Below are positions 24,013 through 33,555 of a stretch of 64,000 bases of DNA, one piece after another (position 1 is the stretch's first letter; each line of letters begins with the position of its first letter). The notes beneath the pieces were generated by a model. It was not told the DNA's origin. It saw only the letters and a list, made by a program, of their open reading frames with translations, and made no database searches. The translations under genes were made by a program, and so were the position numbers. The stretch is from Sporolactobacillus sp. STSJ-5 (GTDB lineage Bacteria; Bacillota; Bacilli; Bacillales; Sporolactobacillaceae). The DNA is taken from positions 372,001-436,000 of the forward strand of contig NZ_JANFOJ010000001.1 of NCBI RefSeq assembly GCF_024385605.1, given 5' to 3'.

Positions 24013-25005
24013 TTAGCTGTTCTCTTGAAATGGAGGCTGCAATTCATCTTCAGTATCGCTGGTATCAAATGACGGTCTGTAAAGCGTTCGATTGTTCATG
24101 GCAAAGATACGTTCTGAAAATTCGCCAGGACGTGTTTTACGTACAGCACGGGTCATCACGTTTATTTTAGCGTCCATGTCATCAAGGATATGGAGAATTT
24201 CAGCTTCCTTGAACATCGGCGGTTTTGGACTGCCCCATTCCGGATTTTCATGATGACTCAGCACCATATGCTTAAGAAGCAAAACCTCTTCCTTATCACC
24301 AATACCGAGTTCATCTGCTGTTTCGCCAATATTGGCGACCATAATCGAGATATGACCAAGCAGATTTCCAGGGAGTGTGTAGCTGGTCGCAGTCACTCCG
24401 GACAACTCCTCAAGCTTCCCCATATCATGGATGATAATGCCCGCGTACAATAAATCTTTATCAATTTCAGGATAGAGATTGACAACCGCCTTCGCCATAT
24501 CCAGCATGCAGCACACATGGTAGGCAAGCCCTGAAAGAAAATTATGATGGATACTTACTGCAGCAGGATATTCGAAAAAGTCATGATGATGTTTCTTTAA
24601 AAGAGCTCGTGTCAGGCGCTGTATTACCGGATTCTTGATTTCAAATAAGTATTGTGTAATCTTCTCATTAAGTTCCTCAATCGATAACGGAGCCGACATC
24701 ACAAGTTCTGCCTTGTTCACCTGATCATGTTCTGTAGCTGGACGGATTGTACGGATTTTGAATTGATTTCTGCCTCTGAATGTCGTGATGTCTCCTTCAG
24801 CCAGCACCACAGCGCCAGTAACGTAGTTCGCTTCATCTTCCGCCGTGCTGCCCCACAGCTTGGATTCGATATCTCCTGTTTTGTCCTGCAAGTATATCGT
24901 AAGAAAAGGTTTGCCGTTGCTGGCCAATCCCTTGGTCACGCTCTTTATCAACAGGAATTCATGAACATGCTCGCCTTCTTTATAAAACGCGATTCCCTTC
25001 ACCAT
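24013..25005 (-). CDS. yhaM: 3'-5' exoribonuclease YhaM
   Basis: 330-residue exonuclease. An OB-fold domain occupies residues 10-95 (EFLLIKSVTKGLASNGKPFL, then DKTGDIESKLWG) and an HD phosphohydrolase domain follows, with metal-binding HHNFLSGLAYHVCCM near 163 and IIHDMGKLEEL near 200. It degrades RNA ends and also single-stranded DNA in the family. The start has AAGGGAAGGG upstream. The order yhaL-yhaM-(CssRS-like)-yhaN-yhaO is that of B. subtilis except for the inserted two-component pair. Confidence 0.92.
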   Translation of the reverse strand: MVKGIAFYKEGEHVHEFLLIKSVTKGLASNGKPFLTIYLQDKTGDIESKLWGSTAEDEANYVTGAVVLAEGDITTFRGRNQFKIRTIRPATEHDQVNKAELVMSAPLSIEELNEKITQYLFEIKNPVIQRLTRALLKKHHHDFFEYPAAVSIHHNFLSGLAYHVCCMLDMAKAVVNLYPEIDKDLLYAGIIIHDMGKLEELSGVTATSYTLPGNLLGHISIMVANIGETADELGIGDKEEVLLLKHMVLSHHENPEWGSPKPPMFKEAEILHILDDMDAKINVMTRAVRKTRPGEFSERIFAMNNRTLYRPSFDTSDTEDELQPPFQENS

Positions 25006-25073
25006 GAACCCTTCCCTTCAAATAACCTTAGTTTAAAATGTCCTTTTAAAATAAGGTAAGTATAAGACAATAA

Positions 25074-26465
25074 TCAATCTTTCTCATTCAATGTATCTGA
25101 TCCATTGTCCGGTTTTTCCTTAGGCGGAGCCGGTAAAGTCATTTCAAATACGACGCCGTCCTCAGTATTAGCAACATGAATGACTCCATGATGATTATGA
25201 ATGATTCGTTTAACAATTGCCAGCCCTAATCCAAATTGTCCTTTTTCTCCCTTTTGGAAAGGCTGGAACATAGCCTTACGTTCATGCTCCGGAATTTCCG
25301 GCCCATCATTCTTAACATTGATCAGAGACCTGTATCTGCTGCTTCCGTCAGCATCAATCCATATATTATTCTTCGCATAACGCAGTGCATTTTCTACTAA
25401 GTTTTCCAGTACGGTCTGCATTTGCTCTTGATCAGCGTAGATCAGTGTATCCTCGCCGCCAACATGGATTTCAATATCTGCCCGCTGAGTAATGAATCGC
25501 TCACGCACTAAATCTGCCAAATCACCAAAGCGAATAAGTGAATAGCGCATTTGCTTATCTCCGAGTGAATCAAATCGGGTAAAATAGAGCAGCTTGCGCA
25601 CCCGTTTCTCCATCTGCTGAGATTCTTTGATAATAATATCCATCGAATCATTTAGACCGCCATTGGGGTAGATACCGTCTTTAACAGATTGCGCGTAACT
25701 TTGAACTATCATGATTGGCGTTTTCAATTCGTGAGATGCCTGCTGAAGAAATACTTTCTGGGATTGATCATACTTAATCAGGTTGAGCCGCATTTCTTCA
25801 AATTGAGCAGAAAGGCGTTCATATTCCACATCGCCTTTCCATTCGAACGGCTTTTCCCAATTTAAACGTGAAATTTCTTTAAATCGTCTGCCTAGTATAT
25901 CAAGCGGCCGTTTGATATAACGTGCCAGCCAAAATGCAAGAAATAGGCTGAGGATACTCGCCATCGCAAACGTAAAGATCAAGCGGCTCCATAAATTGTT
26001 TCTTAATTCATTGTTGTAGGTATCTCGCATATAGGAAATCAGATAACTGTCAGATGATCGTCTGACGACTATATAAAATGTCGAATCATTTTGCTTCAAC
26101 TCATATCGGGCTAACACACTTTTCTGATGTCTAATTTGCCCTTTCATTTGCTTCAAAATGCTACCGTCAGATGGGAGAATTCCAACCAAGGTTTGAAATT
26201 TTTTATTGACCAACACGGTCCAAACAGATCTTGTCGAGTCGTAATTATGAATACTTGTGCCAGGATTATCTACTCCATAGCCTCCGACAATCCCTTGAAA
26301 ATTAAGCAATTGCTGCACTTCAATGGTTCGGAACGTATTTTCCTTGAGCGTATTTTGTATGGTATAGGGGTAGACACTGAGAATAATCAGTCCGATCACG
26401 CACTCAAGAAACGCGAATGAGAGCCAGATCCGTTTTGTCAACGTCATTTTAAATGGCAATCTCAT
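25074..26465 (-). CDS. cssS: Sensor histidine kinase, CssS-like (secretion stress)
   Basis: 463-residue membrane kinase. Helices at about 10-30 and 165-190 enclose an external sensor domain, then HAMP, HisKA (QQASHELKTPIMIVQSYAQS, His near residue 254) and HATPase (NDGPEIPEHE, GEKGQFGLGLAIVKRI). The stretch after the His (SVKDGIYPNGGLNDSMDII) and the GEKGQFGLGL region are close to B. subtilis CssS, which senses misfolded proteins at the membrane. It overlaps the regulator gene by 4 bp. Position near prsA fits a secretion-quality role. The assignment is by remembered similarity and has not been aligned. Confidence 0.75.
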   Translation of the reverse strand: MRLPFKMTLTKRIWLSFAFLECVIGLIILSVYPYTIQNTLKENTFRTIEVQQLLNFQGIVGGYGVDNPGTSIHNYDSTRSVWTVLVNKKFQTLVGILPSDGSILKQMKGQIRHQKSVLARYELKQNDSTFYIVVRRSSDSYLISYMRDTYNNELRNNLWSRLIFTFAMASILSLFLAFWLARYIKRPLDILGRRFKEISRLNWEKPFEWKGDVEYERLSAQFEEMRLNLIKYDQSQKVFLQQASHELKTPIMIVQSYAQSVKDGIYPNGGLNDSMDIIIKESQQMEKRVRKLLYFTRFDSLGDKQMRYSLIRFGDLADLVRERFITQRADIEIHVGGEDTLIYADQEQMQTVLENLVENALRYAKNNIWIDADGSSRYRSLINVKNDGPEIPEHERKAMFQPFQKGEKGQFGLGLAIVKRIIHNHHGVIHVANTEDGVVFEMTLPAPPKEKPDNGSDTLNEKD

Positions 26466-27139
26466 GAGACAATCCTATACCCGGAACCATAGACCGTTTC
26501 AAGTGACAAACGCCCCATCTTTCGGCGGATGCGGCGTACCACATCATCTACCGCACGATCCGATCCGACATAATCGCCGCCCCATACCTCGGTCAGAATA
26601 TCTTGACGTGATTTGGCGACATTGACGTTCTCCACTAAATAGAGCAGCACATCAAATTCTTTCGTCGTGAGCTCAATCATCTGATTCTCCTCATCAAACA
26701 CTTTGCGACGAACAACATCGAGCTGATATTTAGAGATCACCATCCGATTCTCATGGATACCTGCGCCGTACACACGATGCAGCAATTTTTTAACACGAAT
26801 AACCAGTTCTTTTGGCAAAAATGGCTTTGCTAAATAGTCGTCGCTGCCAAGCTCCAGTCCCAGAATTTTGTCTAGATCCTGATCCCTTGCCGAAATAAAA
26901 ATAACCGGCTGTTCCGAATGGTTTTCTTTTATTTTTTTTATCAAATCATACCCTGACATACCGGGCAGCATGATGTCCAAAATCCAGAGATGGACACCGT
27001 TATGCATATAGTCCAATGCCTCTTCAGCCGTATGGAAAACAGATACATTCCAGCCTTCATTTTCCATGTAAGCTTTGAGAATGGACGCTAAGCTTTCTTC
27101 ATCTTCAACAAGATTAATTTTAAAGAGTGTTTCATTCAT
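26462..27139 (-). CDS. cssR: Response regulator, CssR-like (secretion stress)
   Basis: 225-residue OmpR-family regulator. The receiver domain has EDEE (residues 12-15), the phospho-acceptor in HLWILDIMLPGMSGYDL (Asp near 55) and Lys in YLAKPFLPKEL near 104. The C-terminal winged helix has LTTKEFDVLLYLVE and DRAVDDVVRRIRRKMG. Close to B. subtilis CssR, including HLWILDIMLP and FISARD. In B. subtilis CssR activates htrA and htrB. The start has AAGGAT upstream. Here it sits between yhaN and yhaM, which is not the B. subtilis location. Confidence 0.78.
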   Translation of the reverse strand: MNETLFKINLVEDEESLASILKAYMENEGWNVSVFHTAEEALDYMHNGVHLWILDIMLPGMSGYDLIKKIKENHSEQPVIFISARDQDLDKILGLELGSDDYLAKPFLPKELVIRVKKLLHRVYGAGIHENRMVISKYQLDVVRRKVFDEENQMIELTTKEFDVLLYLVENVNVAKSRQDILTEVWGGDYVGSDRAVDDVVRRIRRKMGRLSLETVYGSGYRIVS

Positions 27140-27236
27140 TGTGAAATCATCCTTATACGATTCATATTGTATCTCTTAAATTATAGCATGCACGAATTGC
27201 CATAAAGATAAATGAAACAAATTCCATAATGTTTGA

Positions 27237-30044
27237 TTATTTTTGCGAAGCAGATATCCGCTCCTGCTGATCCGACAGATTAAGTACTGCTTCAGGATGC
27301 TTATGAAGATAGACACTGTCATGACAGGTCAGCACAATAACCTGTCGTTCCTGGGCAACTTTATTAAGTAGAGTGTACACCGTTTCTGAACGCTTTCGAT
27401 CAAAATTTACAAATCCGTCATCAATAATCATTGGCAAGGTTTCATAACCGCTAAAGATCCGCATCAGAGCAAGCCGTAATGAAAGATAGAGCTGTTCTGC
27501 TGTTCCACGGCTCAACTGAGAGGCAAGAAGCGTAAGACCGTCTGAGTCTTCAACGATGAATCCATCGTCACTGAGCAAAATTTTCTTATATCGCCCTGCG
27601 GTTACTGAACAGAAATAGTCCGCAGCCTCTCGGAGCACGCGCGGTAGACGTTGTTCACGATATTGTTCCTTTGCCTCACGAATCGCCCATAGTGCCGTTT
27701 GATACGCTGACCATTCCTTAGCTTTAATACCGGTTTCTGTCAAAAGTTCATGATACCGATCAAGAGTATCTCGATAGGAATCATTTTTTTCCAAGACCAA
27801 ACATTGCGCTCGATCATCTGCCAGCTGGTCGCGAACACGTTTCAATTCGGATTCATACGCAGCAATACGATCTTTGAACTCCTGTTCGGTCAATCCTTCC
27901 CATTTATGATTTTCCACATAAGACACATAAACCTCAATTTGCTCGTCCGAACCGGTCAGCTCAAGCAACTGCATTCTGCTCGTCTCCAGCTGTTTATTAA
28001 TGGACTTGCGGCGTTCTTCTTTTTCTACTGCCTCATAAAACTGTTTTTCATTGTCAACATGTGTCTCTGTAAACAATGCCTTTTGATCATTTTCGAGTGC
28101 CGTAATTCGGCTTACATAGCGTTCTCGTTGCTTCTTATAAATCTGGCGCTGTTTCTCTAAATCTTCCCAGCGTCGCTTCTGCTCCATCTGCTCTTGGCAG
28201 CAATGCTCTAAATAATTTGCATCAGCACCAGCACTGCCCATTTTCTCTGCCAACAGTCCGGTCTCCCGTTCGAAGCCCTCGTGAAGAACAATCAATCGCT
28301 GCAGTTTAGCTTCGAGCACATCGAGTTTTTGACAAAGCTCTTGTGCGGTGTTCACCAGCCTGACTTTATCCTCAACGCCTGTCAAATCATCCACGAAATA
28401 GCCGCGTTCCTGTAACCATGACTTGATGCCGTCCTCTTGTACATCACATGACTGCGTACATGCCTTCTGCTGATCGGTTAACTGTCCAACATCTGCTTTT
28501 GCCAGACTGAGTTGTTGTTCCAGCAATGCACGTTCAGCGGAGAGTCTGTCGTCTTCTGCATAAGTCCGTCTATCTGCTTCCCCATCATGGATACGAGGAG
28601 CAAAGAAAATGCTTCCAATGGCGATCGCCCCTAATAAAAGTACCGGTACTCCCGCAAACGGTGTTATTGCAATTGAAGAAAAAACAGCAAATATAACGGA
28701 CAGAATGATTAATCCAATGATCAGCACTCGCGATTGCAAGGGATGGGCCGCAACCTTAGCGCTTGATTTTCTTTCTGAAAAAGCATGTTTCACATCAATT
28801 GTTCTCAGCTGTTTTTCCAAGGTTTCTTTTTTCTCTAGTGCTGCTTTCAAATCACGTGCCAAGTCGCGACGCTCATCTACGAGCTTTTTCCAAATACTGA
28901 GCTTTTCTTTTAATTGTTCGCCAAGCGTTGCTTCAGACGATGCTTTGCGAATGACGCCCAGTGTCCATCCCGCACCCAGAAGGTCACAGATTCGTCGTAT
29001 AGCAACTCGTTGCTGGTCGATCTCGTCTTCAATACGATGTCTTTCTTTTTCATTTTGTTGATCATCGGCAGCTTTGCTAAATAACCGTTGAAGCGCCGGC
29101 TCTTGCTCCTTCCACCGCTCATCCACATGAATGAATTTGCCTGATTCAACCAACTTTCCGAGTTGTTCGTCCAGCTCACTAATCTCATTTTTAAGTGATC
29201 GAAGCAGTTTACACGAATCATCATAATGTTCTTTCACATTTTGCGGGAAAGACTGCTCAGGTCCCATGCATTGGCGCTCATGATTCAGTGCACGATACGT
29301 ATTAATCAGCGGAAGAGCAGCCGAAAATGATGTCCACAATTGGTATTCGTGCTGCACCTTTTTCTTTTTAAGTTCCAACTGCTTCAATTGTTCTTTTCCA
29401 TCATGCACGCTGTTTTGAAGCTGCTGATAGCTGTCCAGCTTCTTCTCCCATTCCCTTAGCTGGGCGGAACAATTATTCAATTCAGCGAACAGGCGATTGA
29501 TTTGTGGTTTTTTACCGCTCTTCTTAAACAAATCGGCGCACTGTTTTTCCAATTTTTGTTCCAGTTTTCCCAATGTCCCGCTGCCAATCATCCCTGCTCC
29601 AAGCAGCAGATCATTCATATCTGCGGGATTCATCTTATCAATGTTTCGGAGTCCATCCAAATCAAAACAAAAAACACTCTCGTAAAGGAGTCTGTTTGTG
29701 CTATGCAAAAATTCGTTTAGATCCGCAGACTCACCGTTTTCCGTACTAAAGCTCAGCTCTTCTTGACCGTCAAGGGTCCGTTCAAGCCGATACGTTTTGC
29801 CGTTGTCCGCCGTAAATGCTAATGAACCGCCGATCGATCCGGAACGATTTTTTCCGTTCCATTTCTCGAGTAGCTTCTTTGAAGGAAAGCCAAATAACTG
29901 GCTCAAAATAAACGCCATAATCGTTGACTTTCCTGATTCATTTTCTCCATAAATCATCGTAATCGGTGCTTGCGGCAATTCTATTTTCTTTTCTTCAAAA
30001 CGGCCGAAGTGATGAACGGTCAGCGTCTTCAATTTCATCGTCAT
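27237..30044 (-). CDS. yhaN: YhaN, SbcC-like AAA ATPase
   Basis: Large Rad50/SbcC-related ATPase of about 935 residues, probable partner of the YhaO nuclease in DNA end processing. Walker A IYGENESGKSTIMAFIL lies near residue 30. Coiled coil occupies roughly 170-420 and 480-780, broken by two hydrophobic segments near 450-490 (VLIIGLIILSVIFAVF and VPVLLLGAIAIGSIFFA) that could anchor it in the membrane. The C-terminal signature LASQLSRGTAEQLYLSLRLA and Walker B LPMIIDDGFVNFD complete the ATPase. I chose ATG 30044; ATG 30038 (MKLKTLTVHHFGRFE) and a GTG at 30074 are alternatives. Confidence 0.88.
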   Translation of the reverse strand: MTMKLKTLTVHHFGRFEEKKIELPQAPITMIYGENESGKSTIMAFILSQLFGFPSKKLLEKWNGKNRSGSIGGSLAFTADNGKTYRLERTLDGQEELSFSTENGESADLNEFLHSTNRLLYESVFCFDLDGLRNIDKMNPADMNDLLLGAGMIGSGTLGKLEQKLEKQCADLFKKSGKKPQINRLFAELNNCSAQLREWEKKLDSYQQLQNSVHDGKEQLKQLELKKKKVQHEYQLWTSFSAALPLINTYRALNHERQCMGPEQSFPQNVKEHYDDSCKLLRSLKNEISELDEQLGKLVESGKFIHVDERWKEQEPALQRLFSKAADDQQNEKERHRIEDEIDQQRVAIRRICDLLGAGWTLGVIRKASSEATLGEQLKEKLSIWKKLVDERRDLARDLKAALEKKETLEKQLRTIDVKHAFSERKSSAKVAAHPLQSRVLIIGLIILSVIFAVFSSIAITPFAGVPVLLLGAIAIGSIFFAPRIHDGEADRRTYAEDDRLSAERALLEQQLSLAKADVGQLTDQQKACTQSCDVQEDGIKSWLQERGYFVDDLTGVEDKVRLVNTAQELCQKLDVLEAKLQRLIVLHEGFERETGLLAEKMGSAGADANYLEHCCQEQMEQKRRWEDLEKQRQIYKKQRERYVSRITALENDQKALFTETHVDNEKQFYEAVEKEERRKSINKQLETSRMQLLELTGSDEQIEVYVSYVENHKWEGLTEQEFKDRIAAYESELKRVRDQLADDRAQCLVLEKNDSYRDTLDRYHELLTETGIKAKEWSAYQTALWAIREAKEQYREQRLPRVLREAADYFCSVTAGRYKKILLSDDGFIVEDSDGLTLLASQLSRGTAEQLYLSLRLALMRIFSGYETLPMIIDDGFVNFDRKRSETVYTLLNKVAQERQVIVLTCHDSVYLHKHPEAVLNLSDQQERISASQK

Positions 30045-30089
30045 GGCGAGATCTCTCTGGAAAACTCGCCGCACCTCCCCCCAGAGCCG

Positions 30090-31331
30090 TCATTCGTTTT
30101 TTTCCAAGCTTGCTCCCGTTAATGCATCTGCAAGCAATTGTTCACTTTTTCTGCGAATCCATTCTTGATCTTCCTCAGACAGGCGTTCAAGATAACGTCG
30201 CCCTGAGTGGTGACCGTAAAGTACCTCGGTCGCTTGCTGTACACTGTCCCCTTCTTCTATATAACGAAATAAATCGCCAAGAAAGTGAGGACTGCTCAAA
30301 ATCTGCTGCTTGTCCCAATGACTGCGGAACTCACAAGCATCCGGAACGAGCCAGATAAAGTCCCTTAATTCCTTCTCATCCTCGTTAAGTGCGTCAATGA
30401 GCTCATGAAGCAGTTCTTCTGTCTCACTGCTTTGCATTTCAGGACCTGTAAAAGAAAAACGCAGACGGATAAACGCTCCTGCTTGCTTCTTTCGTTCCTT
30501 TTCTTTGAGCGCATTTATGGTCGTTTCCAATTGATCGGCTGTCACTGTTCCTGAAAAATTGAGTTCACTGCGTCGCCATTCTATATCCGAAGTGGGGAGA
30601 AATCGGACCTGCACACCGTGCGGATCCAATTCAACCATTGACGCGCCTTTAGGACCAAGTTCAGATTCTTTGAAGGATAGTCCTTGGATATCGCCTGGAT
30701 ACCAAGCCGGTACCGGGGATAATAATTGCTGCCTCTTATGAATATGTCCAAGCGCCCAATACTGAAATCCTTGTTTTTCCAGCTCGCTTATTGAAAAAGG
30801 CGCGTAGTTGCTGTCATCCGTCCCTGAGTGCGGCTCTCCATGGAGAATAGCAATGTGATAATCCGCATTCCCGCTTCTTTCATAATACGGAATCATGTCT
30901 TGTTTAATCCAGCGCTGATGATAGCTGAACCCGTACAGTTTGACCGTTTGTCCGCCTGCGCATGTCACCGACATGGCGGAAGGAGTCTCGGGAAAAACAT
31001 GCACATTATCTGGAAGGCTCAGATGACCCCATGCTTTATTAACAAAATCGTGATTGCCATAAATAAGGTAAACAGGAATCGATGCTTCATTTAATCGTTT
31101 CATTTCACGTACAAATGCACGCTGTGCTTTAATACTGCGATGACTGTTATCGAAAATATCTCCGGCGATGATCATAAAGTCAGGCCGTTCATGGAGTGCG
31201 GTACTCGTGAGGTGATTGAGCGCGGTAAATGTACTCTCAGCTGAGCGACGGCGAAGCGGCTCAGGGAGCTGCGTTAAACCGTCGAAGGGGCGGTCAAGAT
31301 GCAAATCAGCCGCATGAATAAATCGAATCAT
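30090..31331 (-). CDS. yhaO: YhaO, SbcD-like metallophosphoesterase
   Basis: 413-residue Mre11/SbcD-type nuclease subunit. Metal motifs are intact: HAADLHLDRP (residues 6-15), IAGDIFDNS near 55, YGNHDF near 88, ILHGEPHSG near 160 and ALGHIHKRQ near 195. C-terminal capping region follows. ATG 31331 is chosen because GAAGGAGGAA lies directly before it; an upstream extension adds 18 residues without a family match. It lies 45 bp upstream of yhaN on the same strand, so they form an operon. Confidence 0.92.
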   Translation of the reverse strand: MIRFIHAADLHLDRPFDGLTQLPEPLRRRSAESTFTALNHLTSTALHERPDFMIIAGDIFDNSHRSIKAQRAFVREMKRLNEASIPVYLIYGNHDFVNKAWGHLSLPDNVHVFPETPSAMSVTCAGGQTVKLYGFSYHQRWIKQDMIPYYERSGNADYHIAILHGEPHSGTDDSNYAPFSISELEKQGFQYWALGHIHKRQQLLSPVPAWYPGDIQGLSFKESELGPKGASMVELDPHGVQVRFLPTSDIEWRRSELNFSGTVTADQLETTINALKEKERKKQAGAFIRLRFSFTGPEMQSSETEELLHELIDALNEDEKELRDFIWLVPDACEFRSHWDKQQILSSPHFLGDLFRYIEEGDSVQQATEVLYGHHSGRRYLERLSEEDQEWIRRKSEQLLADALTGASLEKNE

Positions 31332-31437
31332 AGGATTCCTCCTTCCAGACACGTTTATTAATTTTATTTTACCATAACCGATCACACGTTCTCAATCATC
31401 AGAACGATCAATTGAACATTGCGCCAAAAAATCAAAA

Positions 31438-31470
31438 AAAAATCAAAAAGCAGCCTATTCAGGCTGCTTT
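31438..31470 (-). terminator. Terminator of the YhaX-like gene
   Basis: AAAGCAGCC and GGCTGCTTT form a 9-bp stem around a 6-base loop, followed on the minus strand by TTTGATTTTTTTTTG. Confidence 0.88.
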
Positions 31471-31560
31471 GTAAAAAACATTTGTTAATTTAGGTATGTT
31501 GAAACTTCAGTGTTGTTTATTCGTTCATTTATTGCAACACAAATGTCCACAAAGCAAACT

Positions 31561-32397
31561 TTAATGGACACGAATTTGTTTACGTAATACTTCTTTTACC
31601 ATGTACGCCACACCGTCCATGTCGTTCGAACGGGTAACCCAATCTGCTTTATTCTTTACTTCAGCCGGTGCATTTCTCATCGCCACGCCAAGACCGCATT
31701 TCTCAATCATCTCGGCATCATCGAAACCGTCGCCCACGGCGACGATTTCATTAAGCGGAATACCGAGCTGCCCGGCAAAGAACAAAAGCCCATTAAACTT
31801 GGAAGTGCCTTGTCGAACCAGTGTCAGACTGTCCTGCTCAGTTCTCTGCACTTCCAGCGATGGGAAGTAGTCGTTCATTGCCTTTTCAAGGTCATCCATG
31901 ACCTTCTTATCATCCAATTTTACTTTAACGTCTGTCGCCCCTTCATAATTTTCAAGCAAATATTGACTGAGCGAATCAACATAAGTTACTGGATAAAAAA
32001 GCGGTTCGTTCATCCCAATTGTCATTTTTGCGATCAAATTTTTTTGATTAGGACGATTACTGATCGATAATCGCTCATGTGACATCTGAATTTGACAAGG
32101 GTAGGTTTCGAGAAATTCAGCGAGCTGCATCAGCACACTATGATCAATTTTACTTGTGTAGACCGGGTCATCAATAGATGACGATACAAAAGCACCGTTA
32201 TGTGTGATGATCGGCTGCGAGAGCCGCAATGCCCTTGCGACTTTTGCTGCAGAATGAAAATGGCGTTCAGATACTAACGTGACAACAACACCTTTTTTTT
32301 GCGCATACTGAATGGCATCCTTTGTTTGACGATCAAGCCTATTGTTGCTGCTCAATAGGGTACCATCGATGTCCAGTGCAAGTAAGCGATATACCAA
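31561..32397 (-). CDS. yhaX: HAD-superfamily phosphatase, YhaX-like (Cof type)
   Basis: 278-residue Cof-type HAD hydrolase. Motif I is LALDIDGTLL (nucleophile Asp near residue 8), motif II is in VVTLVSERHFHS near 39, motif III Lys near 203 and motif IV AVGDGFDDAEM near 221. Segments PIITHNGAFVSSSIDDPVY and ADWVTRSNDMDGVAYM are close to B. subtilis YhaX. Substrate unknown, probably a phosphosugar. The start is TTG behind AGGGGGATAACC. Divergence from the family: ESRHF-type cap start (SERHFHS) where many members have T/S-x-R; this still keeps the Arg. Confidence 0.8.
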   Translation of the reverse strand: MVYRLLALDIDGTLLSSNNRLDRQTKDAIQYAQKKGVVVTLVSERHFHSAAKVARALRLSQPIITHNGAFVSSSIDDPVYTSKIDHSVLMQLAEFLETYPCQIQMSHERLSISNRPNQKNLIAKMTIGMNEPLFYPVTYVDSLSQYLLENYEGATDVKVKLDDKKVMDDLEKAMNDYFPSLEVQRTEQDSLTLVRQGTSKFNGLLFFAGQLGIPLNEIVAVGDGFDDAEMIEKCGLGVAMRNAPAEVKNKADWVTRSNDMDGVAYMVKEVLRKQIRVH

Positions 32398-32527
32398 GGT
32401 TATCCCCCTCTTCGGAATCCAAATCAGTACTTATTCCTTTGAAAAGCTTATGAAAGGAGAATACAAAATAGAACCAGGCATTAGACCGTGCACAAGCCAA
32501 AGTCAAGCTAACCAAACGAAGAAAAGA

Positions 32528-32545
32528 GAACGGCAGAAGCCGTTC
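32528..32545 (-). terminator. Terminator of the SASP gene
   Basis: GAACGGC and GCCGTTC around AGAA, followed on the minus strand by a T-rich run (TCTTTTCTT). Confidence 0.7.
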
Positions 32546-32575
32546 CCTTTTTATCATCTATTCATTTCATTCAAA

Positions 32576-32770
32576 TTACTTTTGATAGCCGCCAAATTGA
32601 GACTGGGCTTGTTGTACCAAACGTTTTGTAATTTCTCCACCTACGGAACCATTTGCTCTTGATGTTGTGTCTGGTCCAAGGTTTACGCCGAATTCGCGTG
32701 CAATTTCTTCTTTCATTTGATTAACTGCTTGCTGTACACCTGGCACTACTAACTGATTTGAATTTGCCAT
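32576..32770 (-). CDS. Alpha/beta-type small acid-soluble spore protein
   Basis: 64-residue DNA-binding spore protein that coats forespore DNA and protects it. The family features are all present: [18 protein letters not shown], the GPR protease cleavage region [28 protein letters not shown] and a terminal QSQFGG. ATG 32770 follows GGGAGGTG with correct spacing; the GTG within that site is not used. An excellent SigG-type promoter lies upstream. It proves that the organism is an endospore former. The exact paralogue cannot be named. Confidence 0.96.
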   Translation of the reverse strand: MANSNQLVVPGVQQAVNQMKEEIAREFGVNLGPDTTSRANGSVGGEITKRLVQQAQSQFGGYQK

Positions 32771-32793
32771 GTGTTTCACCTCCCTTATAAGCC

Positions 32794-32823
32794 TATTGTG
32801 CTCTGCGATGGATTTCTATATTC
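32794..32823 (-). promoter_or_regulatory. SigG-type promoter of the SASP gene
   Basis: On the minus strand a -35 GAATA (32823-32819) and a -10 CACAATA (32800-32794) are separated by 18 bp. The SigG consensus is GHATR-N18-CATWHTA, so only one base of the -10 differs. The site is 24 bp before the start codon region, as expected for forespore expression. Confidence 0.75.
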
Positions 32824-32881
32824 GAAAAGCGGCATGGAAATTTTTAGGCAAATAAAGTGATGAGGAAGCACGCAGAACAAA

Positions 32882-33421
32882 TCAAACGACTTGAGTCAGT
32901 TTTCCGGTCTTCGGGTCCATGACTAGGCCAACAACCGGTGTATGTTCAGGTAGGAGCGGATGATTCTTAACAATCGATACACTCTTCTTCACTTCATCTT
33001 CTACGGATTGAAAACCATTCAGCCACTGATTTAAGTCAATCGCAACTTCATTAAATTTCTGATCAGCGACTCCGCGCTGCTTGATATCGTTAATCATCTT
33101 TTCTGCATGCAAGCCATGCATGCCGCAGTCCGTATGTCCGATAATATAGACAGCTTCCGATTCAAGCTCATACAGTGAAACAAGGATGCTTTTCATTGTA
33201 TTGCTATATGGAGATTCCACCATTCCGCCTGCAGACTTCAGCATAATCGCATCGCCATTTTTCACATTCAACGCCTTTGGCAGCAATTCAATGAGCCTGC
33301 AATCCATGCAGGACACAATGGTCATCTTCTTTATTGGGCGACTCGGTGCTTCAAAAGGCCGATACGCTTCATCTTTAACAAATTGTTGGTTAAAATCAAG
33401 CATTTCTTTCAGCTGCGACAT
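32882..33421 (-). CDS. Beta-class carbonic anhydrase (YtiB-like)
   Basis: 179-residue enzyme interconverting CO2 and bicarbonate in the cytoplasm. Zinc ligands and partners are visible: SCMDCRL (Cys and the Asp-Arg dyad, residues 37-43) and IIGHTDCGM (His and Cys near 94-97). The AGGMVESPYSNTMKSI segment is typical. Length matches YtiB-type enzymes. The start has GGGGGAAA upstream. A single gene, divergent from nothing obvious, between the SASP and cold-shock genes on the same strand. Confidence 0.9.
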   Translation of the reverse strand: MSQLKEMLDFNQQFVKDEAYRPFEAPSRPIKKMTIVSCMDCRLIELLPKALNVKNGDAIMLKSAGGMVESPYSNTMKSILVSLYELESEAVYIIGHTDCGMHGLHAEKMINDIKQRGVADQKFNEVAIDLNQWLNGFQSVEDEVKKSVSIVKNHPLLPEHTPVVGLVMDPKTGKLTQVV

Positions 33422-33510
33422 AATTCATTTCCCCCAAGTCAAGTATAAATGTCACAGTTAATCATAAAAGAAAATGATCTATGAATCCAATATTGTGACT
33501 TGAAAAAGCA

Positions 33511-33547
33511 AAAAAACCGTCTCCCTCAATGGGAAACGGTTTTTTTA
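33511..33547 (-). terminator. Terminator of the cold-shock gene
   Basis: AAAAAACCGT/TCCC pairs with GGGA/ACGGTTTTTT with one mismatch in the stem, followed by T residues on the minus strand. Confidence 0.85.
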
Positions 33548-33555
33548 ATGGTTAA

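Noticed and set aside
27750-29720. Several plus-strand frames of 60-150 codons opposite yhaN
   Set aside because: They are antisense shadows of a complete SbcC-like protein and have no start signals.
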